DNA of 64,000 bases from Flavobacteriales bacterium UBA6693 (GCA_002454815.1 DKJL01000010.1:386054-450053), one strand, 5' to 3'; shown: positions 9,074 through 18,379, counted from the stretch's first letter. The notes: a model not told the origin generated them from the sequence alone. Translations and numbers: made by a program.

Positions 9074-10088
9074 TTTTGTAAAACTGAATTTCGTTATCCC
9101 TCAACTTCTGTATTAAATATGGAGTCTGATCAAACTGCGGAGCTTGCGTGCCGTTGCCAAGCCGCAGCGCCGGATTGATGATGACAATTGCCTCGTCCCA
9201 CAAATCATTCGCGATAAACTGTCGCAAAGTTTCAGCGCCACCTTCCACAATTAGGGACTGAATTTGCAGACGGTGTAAATGATTCAGAAGTTCGGACAGC
9301 AGATCTTCACGGTTAACTTTAATAAATGTCACCTGCCCTTCGTCTTCTTTTATTGTATTAAAAACAATTGTTTGTGCTTCGTTATTGTAAATATTATAAT
9401 TCGTGGGAATTTTAAGATCAAGATCAATGACGATGCGAACAGGATTCCGACCAAAAACTTCACGTGTCGTAAGCGTAGGATTGTCAGTTAGTGCCGTTTT
9501 TGTACCTACCATAATAGCATGTTCGCGACTTCTGAAGGCGTGTACCCATTGTTTTGCCATACTATTGCTGATCGCAGTTGCACGGTAATCTTGGTCGATA
9601 AAATCATCTCCAGAACGGGCCCATTTCAAAAAAATATACGGTCGCTTTTTTTCGTGAAAGGTGAAGAATCTCCGATTTAAATTCAGGCATTCCTGTTCCA
9701 AAATTCCTGTCGAAACTTTTATTCCGGCATTTTCAAGAATCTCTTTTCCTTTGCCATTAACTTTGGCATGTGCATCGAGACAGCCAATAACTGCGCGCTT
9801 TATTCCGGAGGCGACAATCGCGTTGGCACAGGGCGGAGTTTTGCCGTAATGAGCGCACGGCTCCAAAGAAACATAGATAGTGGAATGGGGTAGCAAATGT
9901 ACCTCCTTTACAGATCTGATCGCGTTGATTTCCGCATGTGGCAATCCGGCTCTCTCGTGGAAGCCCTCACCGATAATCCGGTCTTCATGCACAATGACAC
10001 ACCCTACCATCGGATTAGGATAGGTGTTGCCGGTTGCTTTTTGTGCCAGTTCCAGGCAGCGGCGCATGTATTTTTCGTCAATATTCAT
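9060..10088 (-). CDS. ribD: Bifunctional riboflavin biosynthesis deaminase/reductase
   Basis: RibD carries out the second and third steps of riboflavin synthesis: deamination of the pyrimidine intermediate, then reduction of its ribosyl side chain with NADPH. The 342-residue protein shows the N-terminal deaminase zinc motifs HAEINAI (about residue 48) and EPCAHYGKTPPCANAI, and the C-terminal reductase domain with KWARSGDDF, MVGTKTALTDNPTLTTR and VEGGAETL. The start is set at MNIDEKYM; four in-frame codons precede it. It is followed by an overlapping yigZ-like gene. Confidence 0.96.
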   Translation of the reverse strand: MNIDEKYMRRCLELAQKATGNTYPNPMVGCVIVHEDRIIGEGFHERAGLPHAEINAIRSVKEVHLLPHSTIYVSLEPCAHYGKTPPCANAIVASGIKRAVIGCLDAHAKVNGKGKEILENAGIKVSTGILEQECLNLNRRFFTFHEKKRPYIFLKWARSGDDFIDQDYRATAISNSMAKQWVHAFRSREHAIMVGTKTALTDNPTLTTREVFGRNPVRIVIDLDLKIPTNYNIYNNEAQTIVFNTIKEDEGQVTFIKVNREDLLSELLNHLHRLQIQSLIVEGGAETLRQFIANDLWDEAIVIINPALRLGNGTQAPQFDQTPYLIQKLRDNEIQFYKNDRS

Positions 10089-10091
10089 TAT

Positions 10092-10113
10092 AAAAAACAC
10101 CCGTTTCCGGGTG
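10092..10113. terminator. Rho-independent terminator downstream of the 10134-10718 gene
   Basis: Stem CACCCG / CGGGTG with loop TTTC (10098-10113). On the minus strand it is followed by a T run (the A run at 10092-10097). It ends the upstream minus-strand gene just before ribD starts. Confidence 0.7.
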
Positions 10114-10133
10114 CATATAAATTTGTTTTAAGT

Positions 10134-10718
10134 TTACTGGGAAAGCAATTTAATTTCCGGAATTTTGTATTCGATCGCGTTGATCATCAGTCGATCGCGT
10201 TCCCTACCAAGAGCTCTCGAACCCGTCTTTAAATCCCCAAACACTCTCTTGGCGTAGGATAAAATGAGGAAACGTTTACCCGAGCCATCATCGTAACTCT
10301 TGAAGCGGTCGATATTATACACCATGTATGGTTCGCCTTTTTCCGGCGTTTCGGAAGTATAATAGTCGACGATATACTCGGTTCCGTCGGGACTTTCGGT
10401 GATATTAAATTTAGCAAACCTGTCCGTTTTCTGGCGGTTTTGTATTTGTTCAACTTTATGACTGATGGCCTTCTCCATTTCTATTTCTTTATTGAAAAAT
10501 GAAATATCGAGCAGTTGCGTAAATGTGGCAATTGTCTCATCTGCCAAAAGATACTGCTGCCGGTATAGCGTTTTGGAAACCGGCTTACTCCAGGAAAGAA
10601 AAAACTCACTGCCATCATATTCTATCGGTCCCGGAATGTTGATAAAATCGACGGTCTGCTGCGAAAAACTTTTAACACTAATAAAAAAGACGAGAAGAAA
10701 GGCTAATTTTTTAATCAT
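10134..10718 (-). CDS. Secreted protein of unknown function
   Basis: A 194-residue protein with a typical signal peptide (KKLAFLLVFFISVKSFSQQ, cleavage likely before QQT). The mature part has a mixed helix/strand character with WSKPVSKTLYRQQY and VDYYTSETPEKGEPYMVYNI. No family was recognised. It ends with a hairpin terminator and follows a DUF349 gene by 10 bases, so it may be the second gene of that operon. Periplasmic location is inferred from the signal peptide only. Confidence 0.75.
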   Translation of the reverse strand: MIKKLAFLLVFFISVKSFSQQTVDFINIPGPIEYDGSEFFLSWSKPVSKTLYRQQYLLADETIATFTQLLDISFFNKEIEMEKAISHKVEQIQNRQKTDRFAKFNITESPDGTEYIVDYYTSETPEKGEPYMVYNIDRFKSYDDGSGKRFLILSYAKRVFGDLKTGSRALGRERDRLMINAIEYKIPEIKLLSQ

Positions 10719-10728
10719 AAAAATTCAA

Positions 10729-12855
10729 TTAGTTTTCACCGACCACGATCGTGTGTAAATTCTGCTTTAAAGAATCAATCTGTGCCTTTTTGCTGTCAAT
10801 TTTTTCATAAGTTTCTGCCAGCATCGGATTATCGCGAGAAGGGTTGCTGAAGAATCCGAGGTTATTTTCCATTTTTACCACTTCGGCTTCCAGATCGGCA
10901 ATCTGGTTTTTCATTTTTCGCGCTTTGTCGGTCAGTTGGTTTTCACTTAATCCTTCATCTTTCAGGTCGTACTCGCTGATTTTGTTTAATTTAAGTTTTT
11001 CACGCAGCGTCTTATTAAACTCGGTATTAATCGACAATTTCTCGCGCGGAACTTTTCCGATGGTGTTCCATCTGGTTTTAATTTCTTCGATTCTGGACAC
11101 ACTTCCTTCTGTGCTGCCGATTTCTTTTAATTCGTCCAGCAGCTGTCGTTTGTTTTTATAATTTTCGCGCCAGTTGTCGTCCGAAGTATTATTTTTCTCC
11201 CGATAGTTTTTAAAGAAGACATTACAGGCTTCCCGGAAATTGTCCCACACTTTATTGGTCATGCTACGCGGCACGTGTCCGATCTGTTTCCAGTCTTCCT
11301 GCAGTTTTTTGAAAAGCGGCACGGCGGTTTCCCAATCTTCCGACATCATATTATCTTTTGCCGTCTGTATCAGCGCGAGTTTTGCGTCCAGATTGGCCTG
11401 CTGCGAACTTTTCAGATTTTTATAAAAAGCGTTTTTCTTTACATTGAAGTTACGCAGGTGTTGCTTGAATTCATTCCAGTTTTGGTTGGAAACTTTCCGC
11501 GGCACATTTCCTAAACGAAGAAATTCTGAGCGCAGATCTTCCACTTTTTTTATCGCCTGTTGCCAATAGCTGTGGCTGCTGTCGGCCGTGGTGGTTGCCA
11601 GCTTTTCAAGTTCCGCAATGATCGCATTTTTCCTGACGAGATTTTCGCTTTGTTCTTTTGCGATCTGCTCGGTGAGCTCCGATTTGCGCTCATGGATTCT
11701 GTTGGAGATCTCCTTGAATTCGTCCCATGTTTTTTCACGGAATTCCTCGGCGACCGGTTCCGCTTCTTCCTTCCAAAGCTTGTGCAGATATTGCAGTTCG
11801 TTTAGGGCTTTCTGAACGGAAGGTTCTGTCTCCAGCTGTTTTGCACGTTCGATGATGTGATTGCGTTTTTCCAGATTATGGGCAAATTCCTGCTCCATAT
11901 ACTCTTTATTAAGGTCGAGCATTTGGTAAAACTGATTCAGATGATGGAAGTAATTATTGTTTAATAATTTAAACTCCGACTTTGCTACCTGGCCGGCGCT
12001 TTTCCATTCTTCCTTAATCTCGCGGATTGCTTTAAAAAGATTGGTCCCGGGTTCTGTGTTGGTATAAAGATTTTTCAGTTTTTCTATAATTGCCTGTCGC
12101 TGCTCAAGATGTTTCGCCTGTTGCTGTTCGTGTTGGCGCTGGTGTTCCTCAGCTTTCTCACGGAAAATACTCAGGAGACCCGACAGTTTCGCCTGCGCCG
12201 GATGCTGCGCGGAATATAACTCTTCCGGATTGCCTTCTTGTACAAAATCGGCTTTCAGTGCGTTATTTTCCTGTTCAATCTTGTGGTTGGCTGCTTCTTT
12301 TAATTGATTAAATCTTCGAAAATGTGTCGCCGCATCTTCTTTATTGATGATCGATTCCATTTCCGCCAGCACTTCCGAAAGCGAAATGGCAGAAAAATCA
12401 GGTGCATTTTCGGGGTTGCTTTTTTTATCTTCTGCGTTATCTTGCCCGTTAGAAGTTTGCTCTTTTCCTGCGTTCGAGTCAATAGTTTCTGTCTCTGCAG
12501 AAAGCTCTGTTTCTTTGGCAGAATTTTCTTTGTTGTCCTTCGGCTGATCAATAGCTTGGCCATTTTCTCCGCCAGAATTTTCAGCTTCAGCTGCGTGAGT
12601 TTGTTTATTCTCCTCATTATCAGGATTTTCGTCTCCCAAAAATTCTTGCGCGGTTCCGTTATTCATTGCAGGCTCCGAATTAGCGAGTTGCTCTTGCATT
12701 GGCTTTTTTTCACTTTGAACTGAATTTTCTGGGCCGTCGTTAACAGATTCCCCAAAAGCGTTTTGCTCTGCAGCAGTGTCGGTATTCTCTGACGCCACCG
12801 ATTTTGCAGCATCATCGTTATTGTGGTTCTCAGAAAGTGAATCTTCTGTAATCAT
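10729..12855 (-). CDS. DUF349 domain protein with acidic low-complexity N-terminus
   Basis: A 708-residue protein. The first ~150 residues are Asn/Glu/Ser-rich and acidic (ENHNNDDAAK, AEAENSGGEN), clearly disordered. The remainder is long charged alpha-helix with repeated units of the kind W-x-x-F/W such as LFKKLQEDWKQIGHVPR, DNFREACNVFF and RWNTIGKVPREKL, the DUF349 signature. Roles for this family are not established, though similar proteins are abundant in Bacteroidota. The C-terminus is a coiled coil (ADLEAEVVKMENN). The start could also be three codons upstream (12864). Confidence 0.88.
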   Translation of the reverse strand: MITEDSLSENHNNDDAAKSVASENTDTAAEQNAFGESVNDGPENSVQSEKKPMQEQLANSEPAMNNGTAQEFLGDENPDNEENKQTHAAEAENSGGENGQAIDQPKDNKENSAKETELSAETETIDSNAGKEQTSNGQDNAEDKKSNPENAPDFSAISLSEVLAEMESIINKEDAATHFRRFNQLKEAANHKIEQENNALKADFVQEGNPEELYSAQHPAQAKLSGLLSIFREKAEEHQRQHEQQQAKHLEQRQAIIEKLKNLYTNTEPGTNLFKAIREIKEEWKSAGQVAKSEFKLLNNNYFHHLNQFYQMLDLNKEYMEQEFAHNLEKRNHIIERAKQLETEPSVQKALNELQYLHKLWKEEAEPVAEEFREKTWDEFKEISNRIHERKSELTEQIAKEQSENLVRKNAIIAELEKLATTTADSSHSYWQQAIKKVEDLRSEFLRLGNVPRKVSNQNWNEFKQHLRNFNVKKNAFYKNLKSSQQANLDAKLALIQTAKDNMMSEDWETAVPLFKKLQEDWKQIGHVPRSMTNKVWDNFREACNVFFKNYREKNNTSDDNWRENYKNKRQLLDELKEIGSTEGSVSRIEEIKTRWNTIGKVPREKLSINTEFNKTLREKLKLNKISEYDLKDEGLSENQLTDKARKMKNQIADLEAEVVKMENNLGFFSNPSRDNPMLAETYEKIDSKKAQIDSLKQNLHTIVVGEN

Positions 12856-12918
12856 AGCAATCATTTATTATAGGTTAGAATACCGCCGTACCGTCGGCAA
12901 ACAGTGCCCTAAAGTAAC

Positions 12919-13656
12919 TTATTTTTTCTGAATGTTCCAAATTTCGGCGGCTTTTTCTGCTTGCTGCTCAAGCATGTAGGATCCGTTGACAACCGTAGCA
13001 GATTGCTGTCCTGCTTTTTTAAGAAAACAGGTGAGTGGCGGATTGTAGATCAGATCAATCACTAAGTGGTTTGTGCTTAAACTTTCGAAGGGAAAATGCA
13101 CAAATTCGTTCACATTAGGAAAGGTGCCCACCGGCGTACACTGAATGATAATTAAATGATTGGAAACATCGTTCGCCGCAAGATTTTCAAATGTTAATTT
13201 GCCACTTCTGGAAACGGTTTCAAAAGGAATTCCATGCTTTTGTAAAATATGTTTCACCGCTTTTGCTGCGCCGCCATCGCCCAGAATAAGGGCTGAATTC
13301 TGGTGCGCTTTTTTATGTTTAAAAAGTGTTTTTTCAAAACCATAAGCATCGGTATTATACCCGACAGTGCGGTTTTCCGTGATCGAAATTGTGTTTACTG
13401 CGCCAATTGCTGCTGCCTCGTCGCTCAGTTGATCCAGATAAGGAATAATTTTTTCTTTATATGGAATGGTGACATTCAGCCCGCGTAAATTTTTTGTTTT
13501 TAAAAGTTCCGGCAGGGACTCCAGTTCCGGAAGATCAAAGATATCGTAAGTGTGATTTGGCAGCTGTAAAGCGAGAAATTTTTCCGCAAAAAATTTTTTG
13601 GAAAACGAGTAGGAAATATTACGGCCGATAAGTCCAAATCTTTTTTTATCATTCAT
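12919..13656 (-). CDS. aroE: Shikimate dehydrogenase
   Basis: AroE reduces 3-dehydroshikimate to shikimate with NADPH in aromatic amino acid synthesis. The 245-residue protein shows the substrate-site region GRNISYSFSKKFF, the catalytic Lys motif NVTIPYKEKI, GAVNTI, and the NADP-binding GDGGAAKAV. It is somewhat shorter than the 270-residue enzymes of enterics, as is common in Bacteroidota. Transcribed alone; a CAAAAATA (TATTTTTG on the minus strand) at 13661-13668 lies four bases before the start and may be its promoter. Confidence 0.93.
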   Translation of the reverse strand: MNDKKRFGLIGRNISYSFSKKFFAEKFLALQLPNHTYDIFDLPELESLPELLKTKNLRGLNVTIPYKEKIIPYLDQLSDEAAAIGAVNTISITENRTVGYNTDAYGFEKTLFKHKKAHQNSALILGDGGAAKAVKHILQKHGIPFETVSRSGKLTFENLAANDVSNHLIIIQCTPVGTFPNVNEFVHFPFESLSTNHLVIDLIYNPPLTCFLKKAGQQSATVVNGSYMLEQQAEKAAEIWNIQKK

Positions 13657-13660
13657 AAAT

Positions 13661-13698
13661 CAAAAATAAAAAAAGACTGGCGATAAACACCAGTCTTT
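13661..13698. terminator. Terminator downstream of the endonuclease I gene
   Basis: Stem AAAGACTGG (13672-13680) / CCAGTCTTT (13690-13698), with a minus-strand T run at 13661-13671. It ends the minus-strand endonuclease gene. Its T run also overlaps the possible -7 box of aroE. Confidence 0.8.
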
Positions 13699-13722
13699 AT
13701 AAATATCAAGCTAAGCTCCGAT

Positions 13723-15768
13723 TTATTTTACCATAAACTTCGCCGAATGTTTTCCGGCTTTCAGGATGTAGACGCCTTTTGGTAAATTTTTCAGCGTAAT
13801 TGTTGAGGAATTTCTAAAAGGTTCTGGTACAATTTGCACCATCTTGCCACTGTAATCAAAAATTTGGACGGTCGCGATTTTAGAAAGACCGCTCACTCCG
13901 CTTACACGAACAATGCTGTTGGTAACAGGATTTGGTGACAGAACAAGATTTTCATTGGAAGTACTGTTGTCCGAAGTTCCCATCGTCGTAAAGCAAGTCC
14001 AGCTCATGTCGTCAATAGCGACGCGGTTTTTTGCCGTTGTATTTACTAATTTAATTTCGACAGGTCCTTCAACATTAATACCGGTCACTGTGGTTGTGGT
14101 CACCGTACTGCTGTAAGGAATCGTTTTCTGCGTATCAACATCGTTTATAAAAATCTTAAGTGTCCCGGGTGTCCCGCCGAATTTTAGCTGAGTAGTGACT
14201 GTAAGATCACCAATTCCGTTCGGAACTGAAAGCGCAGTAAGAGACCCGTCGCGAATGGTAATTGCGCGGCCGTTGATGGTCTGGTCCGTTCGTGCATCCT
14301 CTGCCATCCAGGCGATTCCGTTACTCGTCCAATTATAGGTAGTATAGGACGAGGCGGCCGGCGGAATACTTTCGAAATTTTCGTCACCGCAGGTGGTGCC
14401 AATGGCAGCTGTGGTTGCGGTCACTAAATTGCTCTGCGCAGAACTATTTCCCGCTGCATCTTTAGCAATAATATAAATGGAGTAGGTGGTTGCCGGCTCA
14501 AGGGCAGTAATATTAGTTTCCGTATCCGTCGTGGAGCCCGTCAGTACACCGTTTACATAAATGTCGTAACCCACTACGCCCACATTATCGGCAGCGGCTG
14601 TCCAGCCCACCGCGATATTATTCGTGCCAACGGAGGAAATCGTAAGGTTCGTTGGGGCGGTTGGTGCTTCGGTATCCACCGATGTTGTTGCCGATACTGT
14701 ATCACTTGCTACTGATTCGTTGCCGGCCGCGTCTACCGCAATTATATAAAAATTATAAGTCGTGCCTTGATAAAGACCGGTCACTTTTGTGCTGGTTGCG
14801 CTTGAATTGGAATTAAACACGCCGTTCACGAAAACCTTATAATTGGTTACTGCGATATTATCGGTTGAAGCAGTCCACGAAAGATTTACGCTGGCCGTCG
14901 TAGTCCCGCTCACCTGCAAATTAGTTGGTGCAGACGGTGCCTCGTTATCCACCGTTTTTGTCCCCCAGATTTGTTGAACCCACTCCGGATGGTCGATGAA
15001 GGGATTTCTGTTTTTCTGAATTTCATAAGAGGCATTATTCCGCCGGATTTCTGCAGGGGAAACGGGATCTGCCGCAGACCAGTCCATCAACACCTTAAGT
15101 TCCCATTCCTGTAGGCCGGGATATGCGGAGCCGCCCAATATGTCGCCGTTTGAGAAGGAAGCCAATTGATTTTCGTATCGTGTTACGAAATAGAAGATCA
15201 TCCGGGCAATGTCACCTTTAAATTCATCAATGGGCTCGAAAACGGTACCGCCATATCCCGCTGAAGCAGAAGGCCCCACCTTGCTGCCGTTTCTTGAAGT
15301 GAAAGAAGGAGTATCTACTTTAGCAAACGGGTAATGACTCCGCATTCCGTTTACCTTGCCGTCCGTTGGCCGGATGTGATGGAGGTCCGAAACCATCGGC
15401 GCTTTTTTATTGAAAAGACTTTGTGGTACAACGTGTTCGCGGTTGTAGCAATCGCCCTCCGAACTATAATTTCCGCATTTCTTTTTACCGTGCTGATAGT
15501 TGTAGGGATCCGGTCCGGTGGGATTTTCAGAGTACATATCGAGCACTGTTCCGTCGTTTTCGTAAAAAGAATCTGTATCGGTTTTCGGGTAAGCATCGTA
15601 AAGTCCGTTATAACCGTTGTCCTGCGCGCCGGCAGTGATAATCGCGCTCAGTTTCGTCTTCAGTGCCTGTCCTGTAAGACCTGCCGTGCCGTTATAATAC
15701 CCGGCAGGCGCCTGTCCGAAGGACAGCGAGAAAAACAGGCCGAGTAATAAGGTAGTGATTTTGTTCAT
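13723..15768 (-). CDS. Secreted endonuclease I with two FN3 domains and T9SS type A tail
   Basis: A 681-residue exported nuclease. After a signal peptide (MNKITTLLLGLFFSLSFGQ) comes an endonuclease I (EndA/Vvn) domain to about residue 275, with the catalytic region NREHVVPQSLF and DLHHIRPTDGKVNGMRSHYP. Two fibronectin type III domains follow, each beginning near EAP(S/T)APTNL. After a jelly-roll-like segment comes a C-terminal T9SS sorting domain with LSPNPVTNSIVRV and LPKGVYILKAGKHS. Such enzymes degrade DNA outside the cell. The frame is open 39 codons upstream, but the ATG at 15766-15768 gives the signal peptide. A TAACTTTG box lies at 15789-15796. Confidence 0.93.
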   Translation of the reverse strand: MNKITTLLLGLFFSLSFGQAPAGYYNGTAGLTGQALKTKLSAIITAGAQDNGYNGLYDAYPKTDTDSFYENDGTVLDMYSENPTGPDPYNYQHGKKKCGNYSSEGDCYNREHVVPQSLFNKKAPMVSDLHHIRPTDGKVNGMRSHYPFAKVDTPSFTSRNGSKVGPSASAGYGGTVFEPIDEFKGDIARMIFYFVTRYENQLASFSNGDILGGSAYPGLQEWELKVLMDWSAADPVSPAEIRRNNASYEIQKNRNPFIDHPEWVQQIWGTKTVDNEAPSAPTNLQVSGTTTASVNLSWTASTDNIAVTNYKVFVNGVFNSNSSATSTKVTGLYQGTTYNFYIIAVDAAGNESVASDTVSATTSVDTEAPTAPTNLTISSVGTNNIAVGWTAAADNVGVVGYDIYVNGVLTGSTTDTETNITALEPATTYSIYIIAKDAAGNSSAQSNLVTATTAAIGTTCGDENFESIPPAASSYTTYNWTSNGIAWMAEDARTDQTINGRAITIRDGSLTALSVPNGIGDLTVTTQLKFGGTPGTLKIFINDVDTQKTIPYSSTVTTTTVTGINVEGPVEIKLVNTTAKNRVAIDDMSWTCFTTMGTSDNSTSNENLVLSPNPVTNSIVRVSGVSGLSKIATVQIFDYSGKMVQIVPEPFRNSSTITLKNLPKGVYILKAGKHSAKFMVK

Positions 15769-15788
15769 AATCGATAATTTTGGTAACG

Positions 15789-15796
15789 CAAAGTTA
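15789..15796 (-). promoter_or_regulatory. Putative promoter -7 element for the endonuclease I gene
   Basis: Minus strand TAACTTTG, 20 bases before the chosen ATG. It lies within the upstream extension of the frame and so supports the shorter start. Confidence 0.45.
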
Positions 15797-16028
15797 AGTA
15801 AAAAACTAACTAAAGGTTTTTTTAAGAAATCGATTAAAGATAAAAACGATGCGCAGATTTCTTTTAAATAAGAAAAAACCGGCACTCGTGAAGACCGTCT
15901 GGCTTAGGATATTATAACCAATACCGTTTAGTGATCATTTAGAGAAAATCGCGCAGGTTTAAAGCTGAATAAAAACCTGGAATAAAAGTGTTCAACAATA
16001 TTTATTGTAGCAACTTGCACTTGTGTCG

Positions 16029-17240
16029 TTAGCTTGTTTTAAAATGACTTTTATTTACCTTAGAAAAAAGCCAGGCAACGGTGAGCCCGAAGAGCGCCGC
16101 CGTTCCACTCACGATGAAATAATTCAACAGCGTAACGCGCACCGGAAAAGCCAGTTCCGTATTGGTGCCTGCTTTAATAAAACCGGTATTGATTTGCAGA
16201 TAACAGACGGCCGTACCCAAAATCAGTCCGCACACGATGCCGAAAAAAACGATGAGCAAACCAGTGTAGAAATAGATGTTTCGCAGTGCTATCAGGTTCA
16301 TGCCAAGTGCCAGCAGCGATTGTGCCTGCTCCTTTTTATCGAGTTGCAAAATAATGATGGCGCCGGCAAGATTGAAGGTGGTAATAAAAATCACCAAAGC
16401 AAAAATCAGATAAATAAACAGTTTTTCGGTGTTGATCATTTTCCAAAACGCCGCGTTTTCTTCTTTTTTTGTTTTTAAATTATATTCCGGGCCCAGCTTA
16501 GCTTCCAGGTCACTTTTTACCATATCGGCCGCTTCAGCATTATGCAGTTTAATGACGATCTGGTAGGCCGCATTTTTGGGAAGATCGAGCAGTTGCTGCG
16601 CCAGCTCGAGCGGTGCGATGATGGTATTGTCCAGTTGGTCGTTGCCCGGAAAAATACCCGTTACAATAATGTCCCGTTTATTGAAAATGTCTTCTTCCTT
16701 ACTTATCATGCCGACGCCGGGCTTGGGCATCATCACACTTGCGTAATCACTTCCTTCCCCAACAGGAATCGTCAGGCGGTTATCGAGCTTGTTCTCCATC
16801 AGCACCTCATTCGAAAACTTGAAAGATGGATAAGTGCCGTAGAAAATGTTTTTATGAATGGGGTTGACCAAAGTGTAGGCAGAATCTACGCCGCGCAGAT
16901 TTGCGATATCGCCATTTTCGCGAAAGTTTACATAGGCCTTCTCTTCAATTGTTTTCGAGAAGTGCGCGATTTCCGGATTTTTATTGAGAAGGTCCGTAAC
17001 TTTTGCTACGTTCTTTAATGTTTTTCCGGTCGTGCTTTTTACCGTGAGGTCTGCATGCAGATTCGCAATCAAATCCTGATTTAGATCCTCCAGCCCCGAA
17101 AAAACAGAAATAATAATAAACATCGCGGCTACCGCCACCAACATCGCCAGCGCCGCCAGCCACGTAATAAAGGTGACTGCCGTGCTGCCTTTCTTAGCCA
17201 ACAGATAGCGTGTCGCGATATAAAATGCTGTATTCTTCAA
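16029..17240 (-). CDS. FtsX/LolC-like ABC transporter permease
   Basis: A 403-residue membrane protein of the MacB/FtsX/LolCE class. It has an N-terminal helix (TAVTFITWLAALAMLVAVAAMFII), a large periplasmic domain, and three C-terminal helices beginning near LFIYLIFALVIFITTFNLAG. LolC/LolE proteins move lipoproteins from the inner to the outer membrane, and Bacteroidota homologues are usually annotated so. No ATP-binding partner is next to it, so substrate is inferred by family only. It starts 22 bases after rbfA and is probably co-transcribed with it. Confidence 0.9.
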   Translation of the reverse strand: MKNTAFYIATRYLLAKKGSTAVTFITWLAALAMLVAVAAMFIIISVFSGLEDLNQDLIANLHADLTVKSTTGKTLKNVAKVTDLLNKNPEIAHFSKTIEEKAYVNFRENGDIANLRGVDSAYTLVNPIHKNIFYGTYPSFKFSNEVLMENKLDNRLTIPVGEGSDYASVMMPKPGVGMISKEEDIFNKRDIIVTGIFPGNDQLDNTIIAPLELAQQLLDLPKNAAYQIVIKLHNAEAADMVKSDLEAKLGPEYNLKTKKEENAAFWKMINTEKLFIYLIFALVIFITTFNLAGAIIILQLDKKEQAQSLLALGMNLIALRNIYFYTGLLIVFFGIVCGLILGTAVCYLQINTGFIKAGTNTELAFPVRVTLLNYFIVSGTAALFGLTVAWLFSKVNKSHFKTS

Positions 17241-17262
17241 CGATCGTTTTTTGCGCGGCGAT

Positions 17263-17625
17263 TTAAAGAATTGGGTTGTCTCCCTGACCTTTCAGTTCTT
17301 TCTCAATGCGTTCTACATCGTCCAAAGTAGTGTCAAGATAGAAATTCAGTTCCGGAATAATGCGCACCTGTTTGCCCATTTTTTTTCCAAGAAAATGACG
17401 GTATTGCGCTTTGTTTTCTTCGATTTCCGCCATTATTGACTTGCGGAATTCCGCCGGAAAGATGCTCAGGTAGATCTTTGCAATGCTGAGGTCGGGGGTC
17501 ACCTTCACATCCGAAACGGTGATCAGAAAATTCTGTTTGCTTTCCGACGCCTGCTGGCGAAAAAATTCTGCGAAATCTTCCTGTATAATTTGCGCGACTT
17601 TTCTTTGTCTGTTGCTTTCGTTCAT
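17263..17625 (-). CDS. rbfA: 30S ribosome-binding factor A
   Basis: RbfA helps mature the 16S rRNA 5' end during 30S assembly. The 120-residue protein has the family start RQRKVAQIIQEDFAEFF, the central DVKVTPDLSIAKIYLSIFP and the KH-like C-terminus MGKQVRIIPELNFYLDTTLDD. Normal length. The -7 box at 17630-17637 is only four bases before the ATG, so its transcript may be leaderless or nearly so. Confidence 0.95.
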   Translation of the reverse strand: MNESNRQRKVAQIIQEDFAEFFRQQASESKQNFLITVSDVKVTPDLSIAKIYLSIFPAEFRKSIMAEIEENKAQYRHFLGKKMGKQVRIIPELNFYLDTTLDDVERIEKELKGQGDNPIL

Positions 17626-17629
17626 GGCG

Positions 17630-17637
17630 CAAATTTA
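17630..17637 (-). promoter_or_regulatory. Putative promoter -7 element for rbfA
   Basis: Minus strand TAAATTTG ending four bases before the ATG at 17625. This spacing would place the transcription start at or next to the start codon. Confidence 0.5.
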
Positions 17638-17659
17638 CTATTTTTGTTTGAATTGATTT

Positions 17660-17788
17660 GGGCGTGCCCTTTTCCGCTCCGGCGTAAGGCCCGCGCAGAA
17701 AAGGTCGGTCTGCGTGCAGTCGCTTTTTCGGGCGGCGGTAAAGCCGCCGCCCGAAAAGAGCTCCAACAATGCACTCCGCCCTCACGCG
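17660..17788. repeat. GC-rich intergenic hairpin element
   Basis: A 129-base block far richer in GC than its surroundings. It begins GGGCGTGCCC and ends CCCTCACGCG, so the ends can pair (GCGTG with CACGC). Inside are an imperfect hairpin from CCTTTTC to GAAAAGG (about 17668-17703) and a perfect 10-bp hairpin CGGGCGGCGG / CCGCCGCCCG with loop TAAAG at 17729-17753, flanked by CTTTTT and AAAAG. No reading frame of interest. From memory, related blocks with the same GGGCGTGCCC and CCCTCACGCG ends are scattered between genes in flavobacterial genomes. Only one copy is in this window. Confidence 0.7.
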
Positions 17789-17980
17789 AAAATGTGCTTT
17801 AATAGAAAATACCGTTCATCTTAGAATAGCCAAAGTATCATAGATGATCGCAATGCGTGGGAACATCATTTTCAGGGTATTTAAATAAGACAGAAAAGCG
17901 CAAATAAAAGCAAAGCGAAAGTGCCGTAATACATTCTAGTCAATACAAACTTATCACATCGTACCTTTTACATTAAAAAA

Positions 17981-18379
17981 ATGAAAATCGAACATCTCGG
18001 CATCGCCGTTAAATCACTCCAAAATTCAGACGAACTTTTTGCCAAATTGCTTGGTAAAGAGCACTACAAGCAGGAAGCAGTGGAACGTGAAGGCGTCACC
18101 ACCTCTTTTTATGAATTGGGAGATAGCAAAATCGAACTGCTGGAAGCCAGCAATACCGACAGCCCGATCGCTAAATTCCTCGATAAGCGCGGCGAAGGAA
18201 TCCATCATATCGCTTTCGGTGTCGAAAATATTGAGCGGGAAATTGTCCGGTTAAAGGATGCGGGCTTCATTTTTATCTCGGAAGAGCCAAAAGACGGCGC
18301 TGATAATAAGCTCGTGGTATTTCTTCATCCCAAATCCACCAACGGCATTTTAGTCGAACTTTGTCAGGAAAAACCCTGA
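17981..18379 (+). CDS. mce: Methylmalonyl-CoA epimerase
   Basis: A 132-residue glyoxalase/VOC-fold enzyme that interconverts (R)- and (S)-methylmalonyl-CoA in the propionyl-CoA/succinyl-CoA route. It shows the metal-site pattern KIEHLGIAVKS at the start, a central Q/E region, EGIHHIAFGVEN and a C-terminal FLHPKSTNGILVELCQ. Length is typical. Methylmalonyl-CoA mutase genes are not in the window. The gene stands alone between the GC-rich repeat and a tRNA. Confidence 0.92.
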   Translation: MKIEHLGIAVKSLQNSDELFAKLLGKEHYKQEAVEREGVTTSFYELGDSKIELLEASNTDSPIAKFLDKRGEGIHHIAFGVENIEREIVRLKDAGFIFISEEPKDGADNKLVVFLHPKSTNGILVELCQEKP

